Below are positions 60,750 to 64,000 of a stretch of DNA of 64,000 bases, one piece after another (position 1 is the stretch's first letter; each line of letters opens with the position of its first letter). Origin of the DNA: Pedosphaera sp. (GTDB lineage: Bacteria; Verrucomicrobiota; Verrucomicrobiia; Limisphaerales; Pedosphaeraceae). The notes beneath the pieces were generated by a model, which searched no databases, was not told the DNA's origin, and was given only the letters and a program-made list of their open reading frames with translations. Where the stretch lies: contig JAQGPC010000177.1 of NCBI GenBank assembly GCA_028293285.1, positions 56,432 through 120,431 of the forward strand. The letters run 5' to 3'. The position numbers and the translations under genes are program-made.

Positions 60750-61850
60750 ATGTCAAATCAACAACCAAACCTTCAAAATTGGAATGTCGACGAAGCTGAG
60801 GCGCAGATTGAGGAGCACCGCAAGGTCGTCGACTACAATATCATTGAGTATCCAATAGAAGTTATTGTCGAAAAATATCTCGGTGAAAACCAAGAGGACG
60901 AAGGAAACGCTCTTACACCTGAATTCTACATTCCAGACTATCAACGAGAACATACTTGGGACGAAAAACGGAAGTCGAAATTCATCGAATCCGTGCTGAT
61001 CGGATTGCCAATCCCCTTTCTGTTTTTAGCCGAAGAAAGAGAAGAGGAGGGGAAGGATGGAGAAGGAAGGCTCGAAATCGTTGATGGGTCTCAACGAATT
61101 CGCACTCTTGCCGAATTTGTTTCAGACAATTTGGTGTTGAAGGATCTCGAAAAGTTGCAAGCACTAAACGGCTCGACTTTTAGTCATCTTCCCTTGGCAA
61201 GACAACGGAAGTTTAATCGAACCACTATCAGAATAATTGCACTATCTGATGAGGCGGATGAGGAAACACGCAGAGATCTCTTTGAGCGGATAAATACGGG
61301 CAGCGACCCACTCCGGGATATGGAACAGCGCCGAGGAATTATGGACGGCCCCTTCGTTACGTTCATTGAAAAATGTGCCGCACATCCGTTATTACAAAAG
61401 CTCGCACCGCTTTCGCCTGCTTATGTAAAGCGTCGGGAGCGTGAAGAATTTGCCCTCCGCTTCTTCGCTTATGCTGAGCGTTACACTGAGTTTGATAAGA
61501 GCGTGAAAGATTTTCTAGATCAATACGTGAAAGATAAAAATACCGCGTTTAACGAAAATGCGATGTGGGCTGATTATGACGGGATGCTGAATTTCGTTCA
61601 GACAAACTTTCGTTATGGCTTTAAACGACCCAATTACAAGACGGCCAAGCGTGTTCGATTCGAGGCTATTGCCGTCGGGTCGGCTCTTGCATTACGAGAG
61701 AATCCCAGCCTAAACCCTCCTTCAACCGATGTATGGGCCGATGGCGAAGAATTTCATGAATTGACAACTTCTGACTCTAGTAATTCGAAACCCAAAGTGC
61801 GTAAACGCATTGAATACGTTAGAAACCATCTCCTCGGAAAGATAGAATGA
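60750..61850 (+). CDS. DUF262 (ParB/GmrS-like) protein
   Basis: 366 residues, start 11 bases after the methyltransferase. The N-terminal domain has YIPDYQREHTWDEKRKSKF (Tyr64-Gln65-Arg66) and VDGSQRIRTLAEF with the DGxQR motif (Asp112, Gln115, Arg116), typical of DUF262 proteins of the ParB/GmrS superfamily that bind or hydrolyse nucleotides. NRTTIRIIALSDEADEETR and LFERINTGSDPLRDMEQRR follow. No DUF1524/HNH nuclease half is fused, so this is not a full GmrSD. The stop overlaps the next start (ATGA). Likely a sensor or switch in a restriction-like system. Confidence 0.92.
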   Translation: MSNQQPNLQNWNVDEAEAQIEEHRKVVDYNIIEYPIEVIVEKYLGENQEDEGNALTPEFYIPDYQREHTWDEKRKSKFIESVLIGLPIPFLFLAEEREEEGKDGEGRLEIVDGSQRIRTLAEFVSDNLVLKDLEKLQALNGSTFSHLPLARQRKFNRTTIRIIALSDEADEETRRDLFERINTGSDPLRDMEQRRGIMDGPFVTFIEKCAAHPLLQKLAPLSPAYVKRREREEFALRFFAYAERYTEFDKSVKDFLDQYVKDKNTAFNENAMWADYDGMLNFVQTNFRYGFKRPNYKTAKRVRFEAIAVGSALALRENPSLNPPSTDVWADGEEFHELTTSDSSNSKPKVRKRIEYVRNHLLGKIE

Positions 61851-62542
61851 ACTCGGTATTTGTGGATTTTCAGACACGTTCGAAGGAGGTCGAAGGTTAC
61901 TTTCGATTCGTTATCCAACTTGCCAATGCTGAAATTTCTCTTCGAACGACTAAAGATAACGAAATAGCGTTTTCGACACATGAGCACGAAGAGCTTCTCA
62001 AAACATTTAAAGCGACTTGTTATCTCATGCTTTACAACCTGGTGGAATCCACAATGCGAAACGCTATAGAGGCAATCTTTGTAGAACTTAAGTTAGGAGG
62101 CATTAGTTTTGACGATTGTCGCGCAGAGTTACGCCAGGAAATCCTTAAAAACTTTAAGAAACGGGACATGGATAAACTGCTGCCAAAACTCCTCTCACTG
62201 GCTCGCGATGTAATTCATGAAACATTCGAACGAAAAGAAAATTTTGCTGGAAATCTAGATGCTCGTATCATACGCCGAACTGCTACCAGGTTTGGATTTA
62301 AGGAGCCAACGGGAAGAGATTTTTCGATGCTGCAAACAGTGAAAGACCTCCGAAATGATCTTGCACATGGTGTAAAGTCGTTTGCAGAGGTTGGTAGAAA
62401 TGCATCTCCTTCGGATCTGGAGGAGGCTCGTTCACAAACAGTCGAAATTCTTTCTCAAACTCTCCAAAACATCAAAAGCTATCTGCAAAACCAACATTAC
62501 TTGGAGTCCACGAACAAGCCTGCGGCCAACAATATATCTTAA
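61847..62542 (+). CDS. HEPN-superfamily protein (MAE_28990/MAE_18760-like)
   Basis: 231 residues, all-helical. LLKTFKATCYLMLYNLVEST, MRNAIEAIFVEL and VKDLRNDLAHGVKSFAEVG fit the MAE_28990/MAE_18760 HEPN family; Arg169 and His174 give the R-x4-H ribonuclease motif. HEPN proteins of this type are associated with restriction and abortive-infection systems and act as RNases. Translation is coupled to the DUF262 gene. Its TAA overlaps that of the converging Vsr-like gene (TTAA, 62539-62542). Confidence 0.88.
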   Translation: MNSVFVDFQTRSKEVEGYFRFVIQLANAEISLRTTKDNEIAFSTHEHEELLKTFKATCYLMLYNLVESTMRNAIEAIFVELKLGGISFDDCRAELRQEILKNFKKRDMDKLLPKLLSLARDVIHETFERKENFAGNLDARIIRRTATRFGFKEPTGRDFSMLQTVKDLRNDLAHGVKSFAEVGRNASPSDLEEARSQTVEILSQTLQNIKSYLQNQHYLESTNKPAANNIS

Positions 62543-62955
62543 AGACTACGAGAAGCAATTTTGCTATTTTCTAGAGCTTGGAGAATTCGGTGGGTGCAAG
62601 CAGATAGATCCTTTTTTATTTGATGCTCCCAAATTCTTATTACTTTCCACCCCCTATATCTAAGTTTTTGAAAATTTTTTTGGTCGCGGCTGCGGTTTTT
62701 GTGCAACTTTTCCTTCCAGAAAGGGGAAAGTTTATGTTCCCAAGCAGAAAGCTTATATCCATGCCAAAAGTCCCCATCTATAAATACGAGGATCTTTTGC
62801 TTGCGAAAAACAATATCTGGAGACCCTGGAAGGGTTTTGACGTTGCACCGAAAGCGCAATCCCAAGCTTTTTAATTGGTTTTGAATTTGTCGCTCAAGCG
62901 GGCCGTTCTTTAGCTTTACAGCAGCCATTGCACGAGACCGTTGCTCAGGAGTCAT
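62539..62955 (-). CDS. Vsr-like very-short-patch mismatch endonuclease
   Basis: 138 residues. TPEQRSRAMAAVKLKNGPLE, the catalytic PDIVF (Asp47), VFIDGDFWHGY (Phe63-Trp64-His65-Gly66) and YRGWKVIRIWEH match Vsr endonucleases, which nick beside T:G mismatches produced by deamination of 5-methylcytosine. This is the expected companion of the C5-methyltransferase at 59644, although here it is convergent, with stops overlapping by TTAA. The usual zinc-binding Cys/His set of E. coli Vsr is not obvious (the usual HGC-like Cys is replaced), so metal binding may differ. Confidence 0.9.
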   Translation of the reverse strand: MTPEQRSRAMAAVKLKNGPLERQIQNQLKSLGLRFRCNVKTLPGSPDIVFRKQKILVFIDGDFWHGYKLSAWEHKLSPFWKEKLHKNRSRDQKNFQKLRYRGWKVIRIWEHQIKKDLSACTHRILQALENSKIASRSL

Positions 62956-63016
62956 ATGGTGTCATTTTCTGCTCACATCACGGTCTTGTAAAGGGATTGA
63001 CTGGAATCGGCTGGGT

Positions 63017-63250
63017 CAAGTTAAGGCCTCGTAGAACTCTGCCCTCCGAAGGAGAAGGAAATGGCTGACAGGAATGGTGGTGAGTTTTGAATAGGTTCCG
63101 GTGGCCTTTCAGGACGTTGAGTTTGATGGGGAGCAGTCCGGTGGTCGCTGACGCGGGCGCGTCATTACCACCGGTTAATGTCCAGTGCTTCTCCGGAGCG
63201 GAGATGGGAGGGGCAAGTTAGGGCCTCGTGGAACTCCGCCCTCCGGGAAG
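63017..63250. repeat. Direct repeats CAAGTTARGGCCTCGTRGAA
   Basis: Two copies, 63017-63052 and 63214-63250, share CAAGTTA-GGCCTCGT-GAACTC-GCCCTCCG. They are about 160 bases apart and probably belong to a dispersed family. Confidence 0.6.
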
Positions 63251-63308
63251 AGAGAACTTATTGGCAATCGGGTTGGGATTCAATGGGGTCGGGTTGGTTT
63301 ATGGCATG

Positions 63309-63365
63309 CCGACAGGAATGTCGGTCCTGTCCCGCGTCGTGGGAGGAGCAGATTGGAAAATCTGC
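63309..63365. repeat. GGAA-tetraloop hairpin pair
   Basis: CCGACA-GGAA-TGTCGG (63309-63324) and GCAGATT-GGAA-AATCTGC (63348-63365) are perfect stems with the same GGAA loop. A third, longer stem GCTGGAAAC/GTTTCCAGC follows near 63380-63420. Confidence 0.6.
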
Positions 63366-63580
63366 GCTACGAGGGGGGGCTGGAAACTTATCGCCGCATG
63401 CGGGACAGGCGTTTCCAGCTACGTGCAGATTCTGCTAAAAAAAGGTTGACTTGTTTATAACGAATGTTATTTATGGTTTCAAGCCCAAATTGGGCGGGCG
63501 GCGCATTGGTTGTGCCGGTGATCTTTGACAATTCAAGCCGGAGGACGGATGTCCGAACGGGAGGCGTTCGGCGTCTCAGA

Positions 63581-63630
63581 ATTACGGTTAGCCCGCGATA
63601 ATTACGGTTAATTGCGGTTATTTACGGTTA
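63581..63630. repeat. 10-bp array ATTACGGTTA
   Basis: Units in exact 10-bp register: ATTACGGTTA, a degenerate unit, ATTACGGTTA, ATTGCGGTTA, TTTACGGTTA. Confidence 0.8.
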
Positions 63631-63666
63631 AAAAAGTGAAGTGGCGGGTGATTGGGAACACTTGTT

Positions 63667-63698
63667 ATCAGGTTTTCAGGTTCTCAAGTTATCAGGTT
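63667..63698. repeat. 8-bp array NTCARGTT
   Basis: Four consecutive 8-bp units: ATCAGGTT, TTCAGGTT, CTCAAGTT, ATCAGGTT. Confidence 0.75.
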
Positions 63699-63750
63699 GG
63701 ACGGACGAAACGGCTCGAAGGGGAATTAATACGTGTATGGTACTATCTGA

Positions 63751-63800
63751 CGTTAACACACGTTAACTGACGCTAACGAACGTTAACGGACACTAAAAAA
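63751..63800. repeat. 10-bp array CGTTAACNNN
   Basis: Units CGTTAACACA, CGTTAACTGA, CGCTAACGAA, CGTTAACGGA, CACTAAAAAA in exact 10-bp register. Confidence 0.8.
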
Positions 63801-63886
63801 TTATATGGACCGTGAGTTGAAGGGGTTCGGAGCCAGTGGACGTGGCGACAGGCTGTCGGCGGTCTGGGGACGTAATCTCGGAAGGA

Positions 63887-63916
63887 GATTAGGATTATGA
63901 TTATGAGTAAGATTAT
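63887..63916. repeat. Hexanucleotide array GATTAN, copy 2
   Basis: GATTAG GATTAT GATTAT GAGTAA GATTAT, five 6-bp units with the same phase and the same GAGTAA variant as at 55969-56004. Confidence 0.75.
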
Positions 63917-63960
63917 GAACCAAACGGGAGGGAAATTAATACGCACACCCGTGTATCGAG

Positions 63961-64000
63961 TGAAAAGGAGAGTTAAGGAGACTTAAGTAGTGTTAAGGAG
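63961..64000. repeat. 10-bp array NGTTAAGGAG, cut by the window edge
   Basis: TGAAAAGGAG, AGTTAAGGAG, ACTTAAGTAG, TGTTAAGGAG in 10-bp register; continuation beyond 64000 is likely. Confidence 0.7.

Larger units (their letters stand above)
62956..64000. other. Gene-free, repeat-dense region
   Basis: About 1 kb without a convincing gene. Short overlapping frames at 63178-63460 fall in repetitive DNA. It holds a pair of ~36-base direct repeats (63017-63052, 63214-63250), GGAA-loop hairpins (63309-63324, 63348-63365) and five short-period arrays described separately. The right edge cuts the last array. Confidence 0.75.

Noticed and set aside
60750..61850. Calling the DUF262 gene a GmrSD restriction enzyme
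   Set aside because: Only the DUF262 half is present; no DUF1524 HNH motif is found in this or adjoining genes.
62382..62663. 93-residue frame at the HEPN/Vsr junction
   Set aside because: It runs out of phase through the ends of both convergent genes, which have clear family motifs to their stops.
63178..63460. Overlapping frames of 73-91 residues in three phases
   Set aside because: They lie in hairpin and direct-repeat DNA, use three phases at once and show no family resemblance.
63581..64000. CRISPR array
   Set aside because: Units are only 6-10 bp without unique spacers and there are no cas genes.

Overview
The window looks like a chromosomal segment of a soil-type verrucomicrobium of the Pedosphaera/Limisphaerales kind. 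This is inferred from gene content, not from a marker gene: prepilin-like proteins with an N-terminal methylation motif, very large secreted beta-rich proteins that end in an aromatic-Arg tail, GH71/99-like and GH87-like enzymes, and a cytochrome oxidase operon with a cupredoxin-like protein and a SCO/DUF420 pair. No rRNA and no CRISPR array were seen. There is one tRNA, tRNA-Arg(UCU).

Layout. 1-8.9 kb: end of a thioredoxin-like gene, a secreted cupredoxin-like protein, then an aa3-type cytochrome c oxidase block: heme A synthase, heme O synthase, subunits I, III and IV, two small proteins, subunit II, SCO and DUF420. 9.0-12.6 kb: YqeY-like protein, UVR-motif protein, EgtD-like methyltransferase, a divergent dihydropteroate-synthase-like protein and tRNA-Arg, with an integrase remnant beside the tRNA. 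13-45 kb: a large locus for an extracellular polysaccharide. It holds a GH71/99-like enzyme, pseudopilin-like proteins, a NarL-type regulator with a giant beta-propeller sensor kinase, a second GH71/99-like enzyme, three GH87-like (alpha-1,3-glucanase/mycodextranase type) proteins, several large secreted beta-rich proteins and a broken GH65 phosphorylase. An alpha-1,3-linked glucan such as fungal wall glucan is the most economical substrate guess. A short palindromic element (TGTCCCC-NN-TTCATGGGACT and variants) sits once, in one orientation, upstream of seven genes of this locus.

45-49 kb: a secreted protein with two pseudopilin-like halves around an Ig-like region, and two tandem SdrD-like secreted paralogues with similar leaders. 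49-51.3 kb: dnaK-groES. 51.5-55.5 kb: a kaiC-kaiB-kaiB-histidine kinase operon, preceded by an inverted repeat that also occurs before both SdrD-like genes. 56-59.3 kb: glycogen-debranching-like enzyme and a glycosyltransferase, overlapping. 59.6-63 kb: an AT-richer defence-like module: C5-cytosine methyltransferase, DUF262 protein, HEPN protein and a convergent Vsr-like endonuclease. 63-64 kb: no convincing gene, but a dense set of short-period tandem arrays (10, 8, 10, 6 and 10 bp) and small hairpins.

The genes thus form an aerobic respiratory block, a secreted glycan-degrading block with its own sensor system, a clock-like signalling operon near glycogen-type metabolism, and a recently acquired-looking defence block. 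Family assignments come from motif recognition; no database search could be run.
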